From assembly GCF_009711975.1 (NCBI RefSeq), contig NZ_VIKW01000003.1, positions 1 to 48,679 on the forward strand: 48,679 nt of DNA, given 5' to 3'. The stretch's first letter is position 1. Every line of letters begins with the position of its first letter. This document shows, in pieces, positions 9,669 to 17,329 of this stretch. Below the pieces are notes generated by a model, which ran no database searches, was not told the DNA's origin, and worked only from the letters and a program-made list of their open reading frames with translations. Origin of the DNA: Anabaena sp. UHCC 0204. Lineage in GTDB: Bacteria; Cyanobacteriota; Cyanobacteriia; Cyanobacteriales; Nostocaceae. A program made the position numbers and the translations under genes.

Positions 9669-10937
9669 TCATGCACTAATTTTTTGAGAAGTGTTCACTC
9701 GAACTCGACCAGTTAACAGATCATTCATTAGTCCTTTTTTTTGAAGTCTGAATTTTTCGAGATAAGTTTCTTCAGTAAAAATTCTACTGTTATATGTATT
9801 AACAATTTCAATTATAAGCTTTTGTTCATTTTGCGGTGGTATGTGAACTAGAGTTCCCCGAACAATTCCGTAGTTAATACCAACTTGTGCTTCAGCCAAA
9901 CCAATTTTTTTACAGTTCCAATCTTTTTGTACAACTAAAGAACCAAGAGTAAGAGGGGCAAAAGCAGGTAATAACCTGCTAGATGCTTTTAAACGAATTC
10001 TAAAGACTGTATCTGGCATCATAAGATTTGGAGGAGTTGATGCAACATGAACAACTACACCAACTCGATCACGTGGTCCTTTGCGAGTTATGAGAATGTC
10101 ATCCACCGCTACAACCCCTTGTTCCCGTGGTTGTAGACTTGAAGGTAATTTTTTGTTTTCTAGAGGATTATAGCCATTCCAAACGATAGCAGTAGTTTTA
10201 AGTACACCCCATTCACCATCAACCACTGGTTCAGGATCGCACACAGGACTCCAGCCACTACTAAGATTTGCAATATGTTCACCAAATAGCTCAATTTCCC
10301 AATCTTTCGGAATTCTCCCCAGTAGCGAATTTTTAAACTGTTCAGGATGTGCGATCGCATCCCGCAATTCTCCATTTTCATCAAGTCCACGAGTCAGCAA
10401 GTCGTGAAGCAGTCCGTCTTTGATTTGCTTGAGTTTGGCGATAATAGAGGATGTGTGTGCGATCGCTTCATCTATGGTGTCGAGAATTTCAGCAATACAT
10501 TGTTGTTCAGTTTCCGGTAAATAAATAATAGGTAAATTTGCCAGTTCAGCCTTGCCAATTGCTTCAAAAGTCGAACCTTGTGCAACTTTTCTAAGCTCAC
10601 TAGCCCAATAATTCAATAAATGCCAGCCAAACTTGGGTAATGTGCCTTTTTTAAATCGAATAGCAGCAAGTCCCCGACCAATACAATAAACACGATCAGC
10701 TTTGTTTAGTGTACCAACTGGCGCTCTAACACTAATCAGAACATCATTGATTTCGCATATTTTTTGGGGTTTTGTACAGTAAAAGCTATGCTGTGGGGTT
10801 ACTGCTCCGAATTCAGCAGAGCCTTGGAGAAAAGGAATACCATGTCCTGCGTCAGTTACAAATAAAGAATCAGGAGATTGTCCCATTTCAAAACTTGCTA
10901 GTTCTCCAAGCGGAACAGTTTTGAGGTCAGATAACAT
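9669..10937 (-). CDS. hsdS: Type I restriction-modification specificity subunit (HsdS)
   Basis: This 422-residue protein has the two-repeat architecture of HsdS. Target recognition domain 1 opens with [17 protein letters not shown] and ends in a [20 protein letters not shown] helix near residues 150-175. TRD2 opens with [23 protein letters not shown] near residue 212 and ends in a similar helix ([20 protein letters not shown]). The two conserved helices set the spacing of the bipartite DNA site. It overlaps the hsdM stop by 11 bp. TRD sequences vary quickly, so the recognised sequence cannot be read from the protein. Confidence 0.95.
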   Translation of the reverse strand: MLSDLKTVPLGELASFEMGQSPDSLFVTDAGHGIPFLQGSAEFGAVTPQHSFYCTKPQKICEINDVLISVRAPVGTLNKADRVYCIGRGLAAIRFKKGTLPKFGWHLLNYWASELRKVAQGSTFEAIGKAELANLPIIYLPETEQQCIAEILDTIDEAIAHTSSIIAKLKQIKDGLLHDLLTRGLDENGELRDAIAHPEQFKNSLLGRIPKDWEIELFGEHIANLSSGWSPVCDPEPVVDGEWGVLKTTAIVWNGYNPLENKKLPSSLQPREQGVVAVDDILITRKGPRDRVGVVVHVASTPPNLMMPDTVFRIRLKASSRLLPAFAPLTLGSLVVQKDWNCKKIGLAEAQVGINYGIVRGTLVHIPPQNEQKLIIEIVNTYNSRIFTEETYLEKFRLQKKGLMNDLLTGRVRVNTSQKISA

Positions 10938-13521
10938 ACCCCAACCCCCTCAAAAACCCATCCAACCGCTTCGCTGCATCATCCCTTTTTGCCTCAATAT
11001 CGCGCAAATTCACCCGATATTTATCCCACCAATTCTCAAGACTAGAAATTACCTGCTGACGATGAGCATTAACATAACGATTTAATTGATTTTCTAAATC
11101 ATCCTTAGCAATATCTAACACCAATCGCTGACATTGTTCCATCATCAACTGCTTTCTAGCATTATCCAACTGCTTAATTAAATCTTCCTTCAACTTAGTC
11201 AAAATTTTCTTAACCTGTAACAATTCCTGCTTGAGTTTCTTAATTTCAGCCTCACTCAATTGCTCCTCATCTTCTAATTCCCCTTCTTCACCTTCTTCAT
11301 CACTCTTTTTAGTCGCTGCTAACTGACTTTCTAAATCTGCTTTTTTAGCTTCATAATCTGCCAACTGTTGTAAATATTTTGGCAATAAACGCACCACCAA
11401 TTTATGACCTAAAGGGTCAGAACCATTACCATTTTTATTATCACTATCCAAATCTGCCCGAATTGTTTCCACCCAACCTTCTATCAAACCATCAAAATTT
11501 TGAGCAGCAACAGTTTTCAAATCATACTGGATTTCATTCCACCAACTAGCAATTACCCCATTAACTTGAAATTCATCCAAAAACAACAGCATTTGTTCTT
11601 GAATTGCTTGTTTTCTTAAACTCTCAGCTTTCGCTTCTATTTCATTTTCTACGAACCCTTTAAAACTTTGATTAGCCACAGAAGTCAAAGTATTTTCATT
11701 ATTCTCTAACCATTGAGACATTGTTACCGCTACTTGGTAAGGTTCGAGAATTTTAATCGGACGCATTGCTTCAGTAAAAGATGTCAGAAAATCAGCACGA
11801 ACTTTCATCAAATCTTTAGTTTCTGGTAACTGCAACAATTGGTTTTCGTGAATTTCCCACCAACTCAAAAAAGCATCCTTTAGCCTTTTTTCCTGCTGTG
11901 CTATACCTGGATATGATTCTACAAAATCTTTAATTTGACTACGTTCTGTGAGAGTTGGTAAAAAATCGAAATAATTTTGATTCCTTTCTATAAAAAAAGC
12001 ACTGGGTTCAAAACCATGAGCAATAAAAGGTTCTTGTTTAGCTGCCACTTCCGCTTTAGGCACACCTCCTAAAAGATGCGCTCTTACATCATGGGGTTCG
12101 GTCGGTGGTGCATTATCAGCATAACGGCGAATATTGCAATTGTAATCATTTTCAGCCAATTGTTGTTTAGTAACTACTGCTGCATAACCAGGAACATTTA
12201 CAAACGCCTCAAAAGAGGAAACAATTTTTTCAATATGCTCAGGTTTCAGGAAATTTTGCGCTCTACCAGATTGAAATTCGGCATCAGCATTAATAAATAA
12301 AACCTTACCTTGACGATCTTGAGGTTTTGCTGCTTTTGAACCTCTCATTACCAAAATACAAGCAGGAATACCAGTTCCATAAAATAAATTTGGTGGTAAA
12401 CCAATCACCGCTTCTAACAAATCATCTTCAATAAATTTCTGGCGGATTTCCTTTTCTACTCCACCCCGAAACAACACACCATGAGGCATTACTGTTGCCA
12501 TCATTCCCGTACTTCGCAACACTGCTACCATGTGTTGAACAAACATCAAATCTGCTTTTTTACCATTTTCAGGACAAAAGCCAAAACGGAAACGCTCGTT
12601 AAACTTTAATCCATCAGTTGAATAATTTTGACTAAATGGCGGATTACTAATTACCCGATCAAAACGCATTAGCTCTCCACCTTCTAAATGTAGTGGATTA
12701 GCAATAGTATCATCATTTTGAATAGCTTTCTCATCAGTAACAATGCCATGCAAAATCATATTCATTTTACAAATTGCCCAAACTCCACCATTAGCTTCTT
12801 GTCCATAAAGACTAAGATTTTTGGCATTACCTTGATGTTCTTCTACATATTCCTTAGAGAGAATTAGCATACCTCCTGAACCTACACAGGGGTCATAAAT
12901 TCGCATTTTCTGTTGTGGTTTGAGTAATCGCACCATTAACCGCGATACGTCACGGGGGGTATAAAATTCGCCGCCTTTTTTACCTGCGGAATCAGCAAAA
13001 TGTTTAATCAAATACTCATAGGCTGCTCCCAACAAATCAGGAAATTCAAAATCCTCATTACGCAGAGGAAGTTTACCAAAATGCCGAATTAAGTCCCGCA
13101 ATTTTTGGTCAGAAACTCTGGTTTTACCTGCTGTTTTATTAAAATCAATGTGGCTAACAACGCCTTCTAAAATTGGGTTTTCATTTTCCAGCGCACCCAA
13201 AGCTTTATTTAAGCCATTACCAACATCACTATGTAATTCTTTTTCGATATAATTCCAACGCGCTCTTTCTGGGACAAAGAAAGTCTTGTCATAGTAAGCA
13301 GATGATTCAGCACGTTGTTTTGCTTCTGCTTCTGTTCTACCTTTAAGTATATTCGCTGCTATAATCTGCTCATACTGCTCCTCAAACACATCAGAACAGC
13401 GTTTTAAAAAGAGCATTCCAAAGATATACTCCTTATACTCAGAAGCATCCATCTTGCCACGCAGAATGTCAGCAGCAGCAAATAGGTGACGTTCTAACTG
13501 AGATAGGGTAATTTTTCTCAT
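10927..13521 (-). CDS. hsdM: Type I DNA methyltransferase subunit (HsdM) with long C-terminal extension
   Basis: This N6-adenine methyltransferase shows the HsdM N-terminal helical domain (residues 1-150), the SAM-binding motif DPCVGSGG (210-217) preceded by [13 protein letters not shown], and the catalytic NPPF (293-296). I place the start at MRKITLSQ (13521), because the in-frame upstream ATG at 13569 adds only a hydrophobic 16-residue stretch not expected in HsdM. The protein is 864 residues, against roughly 500-550 for typical HsdM. The extra C-terminal ~350 residues include a charged coiled coil ([13 protein letters not shown] and following helices). It heads the RM operon and lies about 100 bp downstream of the cvkR-like gene on the same strand, so transcription could continue from that gene. 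Confidence 0.93.
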   Translation of the reverse strand: MRKITLSQLERHLFAAADILRGKMDASEYKEYIFGMLFLKRCSDVFEEQYEQIIAANILKGRTEAEAKQRAESSAYYDKTFFVPERARWNYIEKELHSDVGNGLNKALGALENENPILEGVVSHIDFNKTAGKTRVSDQKLRDLIRHFGKLPLRNEDFEFPDLLGAAYEYLIKHFADSAGKKGGEFYTPRDVSRLMVRLLKPQQKMRIYDPCVGSGGMLILSKEYVEEHQGNAKNLSLYGQEANGGVWAICKMNMILHGIVTDEKAIQNDDTIANPLHLEGGELMRFDRVISNPPFSQNYSTDGLKFNERFRFGFCPENGKKADLMFVQHMVAVLRSTGMMATVMPHGVLFRGGVEKEIRQKFIEDDLLEAVIGLPPNLFYGTGIPACILVMRGSKAAKPQDRQGKVLFINADAEFQSGRAQNFLKPEHIEKIVSSFEAFVNVPGYAAVVTKQQLAENDYNCNIRRYADNAPPTEPHDVRAHLLGGVPKAEVAAKQEPFIAHGFEPSAFFIERNQNYFDFLPTLTERSQIKDFVESYPGIAQQEKRLKDAFLSWWEIHENQLLQLPETKDLMKVRADFLTSFTEAMRPIKILEPYQVAVTMSQWLENNENTLTSVANQSFKGFVENEIEAKAESLRKQAIQEQMLLFLDEFQVNGVIASWWNEIQYDLKTVAAQNFDGLIEGWVETIRADLDSDNKNGNGSDPLGHKLVVRLLPKYLQQLADYEAKKADLESQLAATKKSDEEGEEGELEDEEQLSEAEIKKLKQELLQVKKILTKLKEDLIKQLDNARKQLMMEQCQRLVLDIAKDDLENQLNRYVNAHRQQVISSLENWWDKYRVNLRDIEAKRDDAAKRLDGFLRGLGYVI

Positions 13522-13619
13522 AAAGGCAATAGCCTGGATACTTATAAAAATAAACAAACTCTTGTGCAATTAACAGATTAGCGTAGATGGGAAGCCTTTT
13601 GTCATTGAACAGGAATCTA

Positions 13620-14042
13620 TTAAGCTAACCTACTTGCTAAGTTCTGATAAATAACATCTAACCACACAGGAATCACAGCCTTACCTTCATCCAGGGATGC
13701 GATCGCTCTTTTCCGATCAAATTCTACCAAAGAAAGCGAATCATCCTGAGATAACAACAACATATACCGCTTACCCTCACCCGAAATAAACAACTCTGGT
13801 TCTTGTTCCTTCAGTTGTTTGAGAATAAAACAAGCAATATCAAAACTGATACCCGTAGACAGCCAATATACCAAAGCAGCCAACTCCACCAAATTAGACC
13901 TTGAATAATAAATACTGCGTCCCGTACCCGTATCACTAATTACAGGTACAACAATCCCCTTCTCTCGCCAATACTGAATCTGGCGAAGGGTACAACCTGT
14001 CAATTGAGCCGCTTCCTTACTTGTGAAAAAAGTTTCTTGCAT
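13620..14042 (-). CDS. MerR-type repressor of the V-K CAST (CvkR-like)
   Basis: This 140-residue protein begins with a MerR winged-helix DNA-binding domain (FFTSKEAAQLTGCTLRQIQYWREKGIV, residues 5-31) with the family wing (GTGRSIYYSRSNLVEL). The C-terminal half lacks the cysteines used by metal-sensing MerR proteins. It is divergent from cas12k with 69 bp between start codons. A MerR-family repressor in exactly this position, CvkR, controls cas12k and tracrRNA in Anabaena CASTs (established knowledge), so orthology is likely. It would bind the shared 14043-14111 region, and possibly the tracrRNA promoter, whose hexamers are 19 bp apart. The effector, if any, is unknown. Confidence 0.88.
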   Translation of the reverse strand: MQETFFTSKEAAQLTGCTLRQIQYWREKGIVVPVISDTGTGRSIYYSRSNLVELAALVYWLSTGISFDIACFILKQLKEQEPELFISGEGKRYMLLLSQDDSLSLVEFDRKRAIASLDEGKAVIPVWLDVIYQNLASRLA

Positions 14043-14111
14043 AAAATACTATTTTACAGAAAGCGGCTATAATACAAATATGGTTTTATTAGACAAATTT
14101 GTTTATTAGGT
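14043..14111. promoter_or_regulatory. Divergent cvkR-cas12k promoter/operator
   Basis: The 69-bp gap carries TATAAT (14068-14073) on the plus strand as the likely cas12k -10. On the minus strand TATTAT (14069-14074) with TTGTCT 16 bp upstream forms a candidate cvkR promoter. The two -10 elements overlap, so RNA polymerase could probably serve only one direction at a time. A perfect 10-bp palindrome, ACAAATTTGT (14093-14102), lies between the plus-strand -10 and the cas12k ATG and is a good operator candidate. The plus-strand -35 is weak. Binding by the MerR protein is inferred from known CvkR biology. Confidence 0.6.
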
Positions 14112-16019
14112 ATGAGCCAAATTACCGTTCAGTGTCGTTTAGTAGCCAGTGAAACTACCCGTCAACAACTATGGCAATTGATGGCAGAGAAAAACACGCC
14201 ATTAATTAACGAATTACTCATGCAAATGGGTAAACATCCAGAACTTGAAAAATGGCGGCAAAAAGGTGAACCTCCTAAAGGTCTTGTCAACAAACTGTGT
14301 GAACCCTTGAAAACTGATCCGCGCTTCATGGGACAACCTGGAAGGTTTTACACCAGTGCCACAGCATTAGTAAACTATAGTTATAAATCCTGGTTGACGT
14401 TGATGAAGGATTATCAATCCCAACTGGATGGTAAATTGCGCTGGTTAGAAATTCTCAATAGTGATGCTGAATTAGTAGAATACAGTGGCGTTTCATTAGA
14501 TACTCTTCGTGCTAAATCTGCGGAAATATTGGCTCAATTTGCACTACAAAAAACCAACGGAGATACACCAAGCAAAGGTAAAAAGTCTAAAAAACGGAAA
14601 AAATCTCAAAATATAGATAACGAAAGCAATTTATCAGAATACTTATTTGATACCTACGGAGATACAGAAAATAATATAACTCGTTGTGCTATTAGTTATT
14701 TACTTAAAAATGGCTGTAAAATTAACGATAAAGAAGAAAACCCCGAAAAATTTGCTCAACGTCGCCGTAAAGTAGAAATCCAAATTCAACGCCTCACAGA
14801 AAAACTAGCAGCCCGAATACCCAAAGGACGAGATTTAACTGACACCATAAGGTTAGAAACTCTTATTACCGCCACTCAGACTGTTCCTGAAAATGAAACA
14901 GAGGCAAAATTCTGGCAAAACATTCTGTTAAGAAAATCTAGTCAAGTACCTTTTCCAGTAGCTTACGAAACTAATGAAGATTTAGTGTGGTCTAAAAATG
15001 AATTTGGGCGGATATGTGTAAAATTCAGTCGCTTGAGTGAGCATACATTTCAAATTTATTGTGATTCTCGCCAACTTCACTGGTTTCAACGTTTCCTAGA
15101 AGATCCACAAATTAAGAAAGATAGTAACAAACAACATTCTAGTGCCTTATTTACCCTGCGAAGCGGTCGTATTGTTTGGCAAAAAGGAGAAGGTAACGGA
15201 GAACCCTGGAATGTTAATCACTTAATGCTTCATTGTTGTATAGATACTCGTTTATGGACACGGGAAGGAACAAATTTAGTCAAAGAGGAAAAAGCTGAAA
15301 AAATTGCCCAATCCATCAGCAATACTAAAGCCAAAGGTGAGTTAAATCATAATCAGCAAGTTCATCTCAAACGCAAAAACTCCTCTCTAGCCAAAATTGA
15401 TAAACCCTTCCCTCGTCCCAGCAAGCCTTTATACAAAGGACAATCTCATATCTTAGTGGGTGTGAGCTTGGGTTTAGAATATCCTGCCACCGTTGCAGTT
15501 GTAGATGGTACTACGGGCAAAGTTTTGACATATCGGAATATTAAACAACTACTTGGTGATAATTATAAATTACTCAATAGGCAACGACAACAAAAACACC
15601 TGTTATCCCACCAACGCCATATCGCTCAAAGGATAGCAGCACCAAATCAATTTGGAGATTCAGAGTTAGGAGAGTATATAGATAGATTACTAGCAAAAGA
15701 AATTATTGCGATCGCACAAACATATAAAGCTGGCAGTATTGTTTTACCGAAATTGGGAGATATGCGAGAGCAAATTCAGACTGAGATTCAATCTAAAGCT
15801 GAACAAAAATCAGATTTAGTAGAAGTCCAAAAAAAATATGCCAAACAATACCGAGTAAGCGTCCATCAGTGGAGTTATGGCAGATTGATTGCAAATATTC
15901 AAAGTCAGGCAAAGAAAGCAGGAATCGCTATAGAGGAGGGAAAACAACCAATTCGAGCGAGTCCACAGGAGAAAGCCAAAGAATTAGCAAAAAACGCCTA
16001 TCAATCTCGAAAAGCCTGA
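14112..16019 (+). CDS. cas12k: Cas12k, RNA-guided target-selection effector of the CAST (nuclease-dead)
   Basis: This 635-residue protein matches Cas12k along its length; the opening (MSQITVQCRLVASETTRQQL) and the blocks LKTDPRF-GQP, YKSWL, LDGK-RWLE and LNSDAELVE are family hallmarks. The RuvC-like fold is present but inactivated: motif I reads GVSLGLE near residue 450, with Ser in place of the catalytic Asp, and the segment expected to carry the motif II Glu reads IVLPKLGD. Cas12k therefore binds target DNA through crRNA/tracrRNA and recruits TniQ, TnsC and TnsB instead of cutting. No transposition proteins are encoded nearby; they are expected outside the left edge. The tracrRNA promoter begins at the base after the stop codon. 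Confidence 0.97.
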   Translation: MSQITVQCRLVASETTRQQLWQLMAEKNTPLINELLMQMGKHPELEKWRQKGEPPKGLVNKLCEPLKTDPRFMGQPGRFYTSATALVNYSYKSWLTLMKDYQSQLDGKLRWLEILNSDAELVEYSGVSLDTLRAKSAEILAQFALQKTNGDTPSKGKKSKKRKKSQNIDNESNLSEYLFDTYGDTENNITRCAISYLLKNGCKINDKEENPEKFAQRRRKVEIQIQRLTEKLAARIPKGRDLTDTIRLETLITATQTVPENETEAKFWQNILLRKSSQVPFPVAYETNEDLVWSKNEFGRICVKFSRLSEHTFQIYCDSRQLHWFQRFLEDPQIKKDSNKQHSSALFTLRSGRIVWQKGEGNGEPWNVNHLMLHCCIDTRLWTREGTNLVKEEKAEKIAQSISNTKAKGELNHNQQVHLKRKNSSLAKIDKPFPRPSKPLYKGQSHILVGVSLGLEYPATVAVVDGTTGKVLTYRNIKQLLGDNYKLLNRQRQQKHLLSHQRHIAQRIAAPNQFGDSELGEYIDRLLAKEIIAIAQTYKAGSIVLPKLGDMREQIQTEIQSKAEQKSDLVEVQKKYAKQYRVSVHQWSYGRLIANIQSQAKKAGIAIEEGKQPIRASPQEKAKELAKNAYQSRKA

Positions 16020-16050
16020 TTGACAAAACACCGAACCTTGAAAATATAAT
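16020..16050 (+). promoter_or_regulatory. tracrRNA promoter with 19-bp spacer
   Basis: A perfect TTGACA (16020-16025) begins at the base after the cas12k stop codon and is followed, after exactly 19 bp, by a perfect TATAAT (16045-16050). Consensus hexamers held 19 bp apart, instead of 17, are characteristic of promoters controlled by MerR-family proteins. Transcription would begin near 16057, at the start of the tracrRNA-like sequence. Confidence 0.75.
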
Positions 16051-16056
16051 AGTAAT

Positions 16057-16280
16057 CAACAATAGCGCCGCAGTTCATGTTTTTGATAAACCTCTGAACT
16101 GAGATAAATGTGGGTTAGTTTGACTGTTGTGAGACAGTCTTGCTTTCTGACCCTGGTAGCTGCCCACCTTGAAGCTGCTGTTCCTAGTGAACAGGAATAA
16201 GGTGCGCCCCCAGTAATAGAGGTGCGGGTTTACCGCAGTGGTGGCTACCGAATCACCTCCGAGCAAGGAGGAATCCACCT
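16057..16280 (+). ncRNA. Type V-K tracrRNA
   Basis: The sequence follows the known Cas12k tracrRNA closely: AATAGCGCCGCAGTTCATG at the 5' end, GGGTTAGTTTGACTG...ACAGTCTTGCTTTCTGACCCTGG in the first hairpin region, then GTAGCTGC, GGTGCGC, GTGGTGGCTACCGAATCACC, and a CCTCCGAGCAAGGAGG hairpin before the anti-repeat. The anti-repeat AATCCACCT (16272-16280) can pair with the 3' part of the CRISPR repeat. It lies between cas12k and the array on the same strand, as in other V-K systems. Ends are estimated from the promoter and from homology and could move by several bases. Confidence 0.93.
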
Positions 16281-16342
16281 TAATTATTTATTTTTGGCGA
16301 ACCATAAGCGAGGTCAATTTACCTGGGGGTTCTGCCAAAAGT

Positions 16343-16474
16343 CCAAATCCCTTATCTAGTCTGTGTTTCAGATGTCAAGATGCTTTGATAATGTTCCCTT
16401 AAGAGGAAAATTTAGAGCAAATTTAGGACATTCGCCAAAATTGCTTTTGGAAGTGTCACTAGATAAGGGTTTGG
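16343..16474 (+). repeat. Inverted repeat framing the CRISPR leader
   Basis: CCAAATCCCTTATCTAGT (16343-16360) and ACTAGATAAGGGTTTGG (16458-16474) are complementary over 17 bp with one bulged base, separated by 97 nt. The right arm ends 9 bp before the first CRISPR repeat. The segment between them has no ORF of note. The arms could form a long-range stem in the tracrRNA-array transcript or mark an inserted segment; its role is unknown. Confidence 0.7.
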
Positions 16475-16483
16475 TCGGGCGGA

Positions 16484-16811
16484 GTTTCAACACCCCTCCC
16501 GGAGTGGGGCGGGTTGAAAGCAGCTTTTCCCTTGACCACCACTCAAACTAACAACAGAGTTTCAACACCCCTCCCGGAGTGGGGCGGGTTGAAAGCTGAA
16601 AATTTAGCGGGAATTAAAAAGGAATGGAATGTTTCAACACCCCTCCCGGAGTGGGGCGGGTTGAAAGTTGCAAATACTTTTGCTTCTAGAGTACAAACCA
16701 GAAGTTTCAACACCCCTCCCGGAGTGGGGCGGGTTGAAAGCTTAACCATCTTTACTGTCTCCTTTACTACTTTGGTTTCAACACCCCTCCCGGAGTGGGG
16801 CGGATTGAAAG
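16484..16811 (+). CRISPR. Type V-K CRISPR array, five 37-bp repeats and four full spacers
   Basis: Repeats lie at 16484-16520, 16559-16595, 16631-16667, 16704-16740 and 16775-16811. Each begins GTTTCAACACCCCTCCCGG and ends GGGTTGAAAG; the first four are identical, and the last has GGATTGAAAG, as is usual for a terminal repeat. Spacers are 38, 35, 36 and 34 bp. A further 30-bp stretch (16812-16841) separates the last repeat from the truncated homing unit. Orientation follows the tracrRNA. No Cas1/Cas2 is encoded here, as expected for V-K, so spacer acquisition depends on other loci. I could not match the spacers to anything in the window. Confidence 0.98.
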
Positions 16812-16841
16812 ATGTTTATGCAAGAATATTAAAAAACTTTT

Positions 16842-16874
16842 AGGTGGGTTGAAAGATCGGAAGGTCGTCGGTTT
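16842..16874 (+). ncRNA. Truncated repeat plus homing spacer (delocalised crRNA) targeting tRNA-Thr
   Basis: A 14-bp remnant of the repeat 3' end (AGGTGGGTTGAAAG, 16842-16855) is followed by ATCGGAAGGTCGTCGGTTT (16856-16874). The first 13 bases of that spacer match the minus strand of the adjacent tRNA-Thr gene perfectly (17062 down to 17050), with 17 of 19 matching overall. The target is preceded by GTA (17063-17065 complement), a V-K type PAM (GTN). Truncated repeat-spacer units that send the element to tRNA genes are known for V-K CASTs. The remnant pairs with tracrRNA AATCCACCT over nine consecutive bases. Confidence 0.93.
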
Positions 16875-16919
16875 AATTTGGACAGAGCTTATAATAGTAA
16901 ACAAACTATTGACCGTGAG

Positions 16920-17003
16920 GGACAATAATTTGGCAATGCGGACACCAATTTGGCAATGCGGACACCAATTTGTCAACGCGGTCAAATAATTTGTCAAGTG
17001 ACA
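16920..17003. mobile_element. CAST right end: four 20-bp TnsB-type repeats
   Basis: Four head-to-tail units follow with no gap: GGACAATAATTTGGCAATGC (16920-16939), GGACACCAATTTGGCAATGC (16940-16959), GGACACCAATTTGTCAACGC (16960-16979), and a terminal unit at 16980-17003 starting GGTCAAATAATTTGTCAAG and ending TGACA. Read inward, the tip is TGTCACTTGACAAATTATTT, which has the TGT terminus of Tn7-like elements and resembles known V-K ends. The tip is 59 bp from the PAM of the homing target, in line with the 60-66 bp typical of V-K insertion. The direct 5-bp flank is GTCAA. Confidence 0.88.
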
Positions 17004-17027
17004 GTCAAATATTATTTAATAAATAAG

Positions 17028-17098
17028 GCCAGCAGTTGGATTTGAACCTACGACCTTCCGATTACAAGTCGGATGCACTACCACTGTGCTATGCTGGC
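17028..17098 (-). tRNA. trnT-UGU: tRNA-Thr (anticodon UGU), CAST attachment site
   Basis: The minus strand folds as a full cloverleaf: acceptor GCCAGCA/TGCTGGC, D arm GCAC-AGTGGTA-GTGC, anticodon arm TCCGA-CTTGTAA-TCGGA with anticodon TGT, variable loop AGGTC, and T arm GTAGG-TTCAAAT-CCAAC. CCA is not encoded. Two oddities: the third T-stem pair is A·A, and the base after the acceptor stem (discriminator) reads C. The gene lies 24 bp from the transposon tip, so insertion left it intact. Positions 17062-17044 are the protospacer of the homing crRNA. Confidence 0.92.
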
Positions 17099-17329
17099 GG
17101 ATTTGGTAAGAAGGTTTTTTATTCCCTCACCGATTTCATATTATAGCTTCATGTAAATGATTTGTCTAGAGGGTAAGCAAAATATTTTTTTGGCGGCCAA
17201 AAATCAGCAAAACTAGCCACCATGCTGTAGATCCATGCAAAAATATTTGGTACAGTTCAATTCTGTATTCCTTGTGACACGGCTATGCAAAGGTGCAGAA
17301 AAACATTTGTTCTTTACAGATAATCAAGC

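Larger units (their letters stand above)
1..17003. mobile_element. Type V-K CRISPR-associated transposon (CAST), array-side part with defence cargo
   Basis: The segment ends at 17003 in a tandem array of 20-bp TnsB-type repeats and contains Cas12k, tracrRNA, a CRISPR array, a tRNA-targeting truncated repeat-spacer and a MerR-type regulator, the standard right-hand module of V-K CASTs. Everything left of it (S8 protease/AAA pair and type I RM operon) is read as cargo because V-K elements keep tnsB-tnsC-tniQ at the opposite end, and none of these occurs here. The left boundary is outside the window, so start 1 is only the window edge. That all genes from 1 to 13.5 kb belong to the element is inference from layout. 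If the end call is right, the 5-bp target duplication on this side is GTCAA (17004-17008). Confidence 0.85.

Noticed and set aside
1-13521. tnsB, tnsC, tniQ or a left transposon end within the window.
   Set aside because: No reading frame has transposase, TnsC ATPase or TniQ features; the only AAA ATPase (2755-3810) is coupled to a protease, and no TnsB-type 20-bp repeats were seen left of cas12k.
13522-13569. Upstream ATG extending HsdM by 16 residues.
   Set aside because: The added residues ([15 protein letters not shown]) are hydrophobic and not part of any Hsd[11 protein letters not shown] is the family-like start.
14112-16019. Cas12k as an active nuclease effector (ordinary type V defence).
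   Set aside because: The RuvC aspartate in motif I is Ser and the expected motif II Glu is not seen; no cas1/cas2 is present, and the context is a transposon end.
16363-16997. Several short open frames across the CRISPR array and transposon end on both strands.
   Set aside because: Their peptides repeat the CRISPR repeat in translation (FNTPPGVGRVES, STPLPEWGGLK), so they are by-products of the array and not genes.
17104-17329. NtcA or arginine-repressor site before argF.
   Set aside because: No GTA-N8-TAC spaced motif or convincing operator was found.
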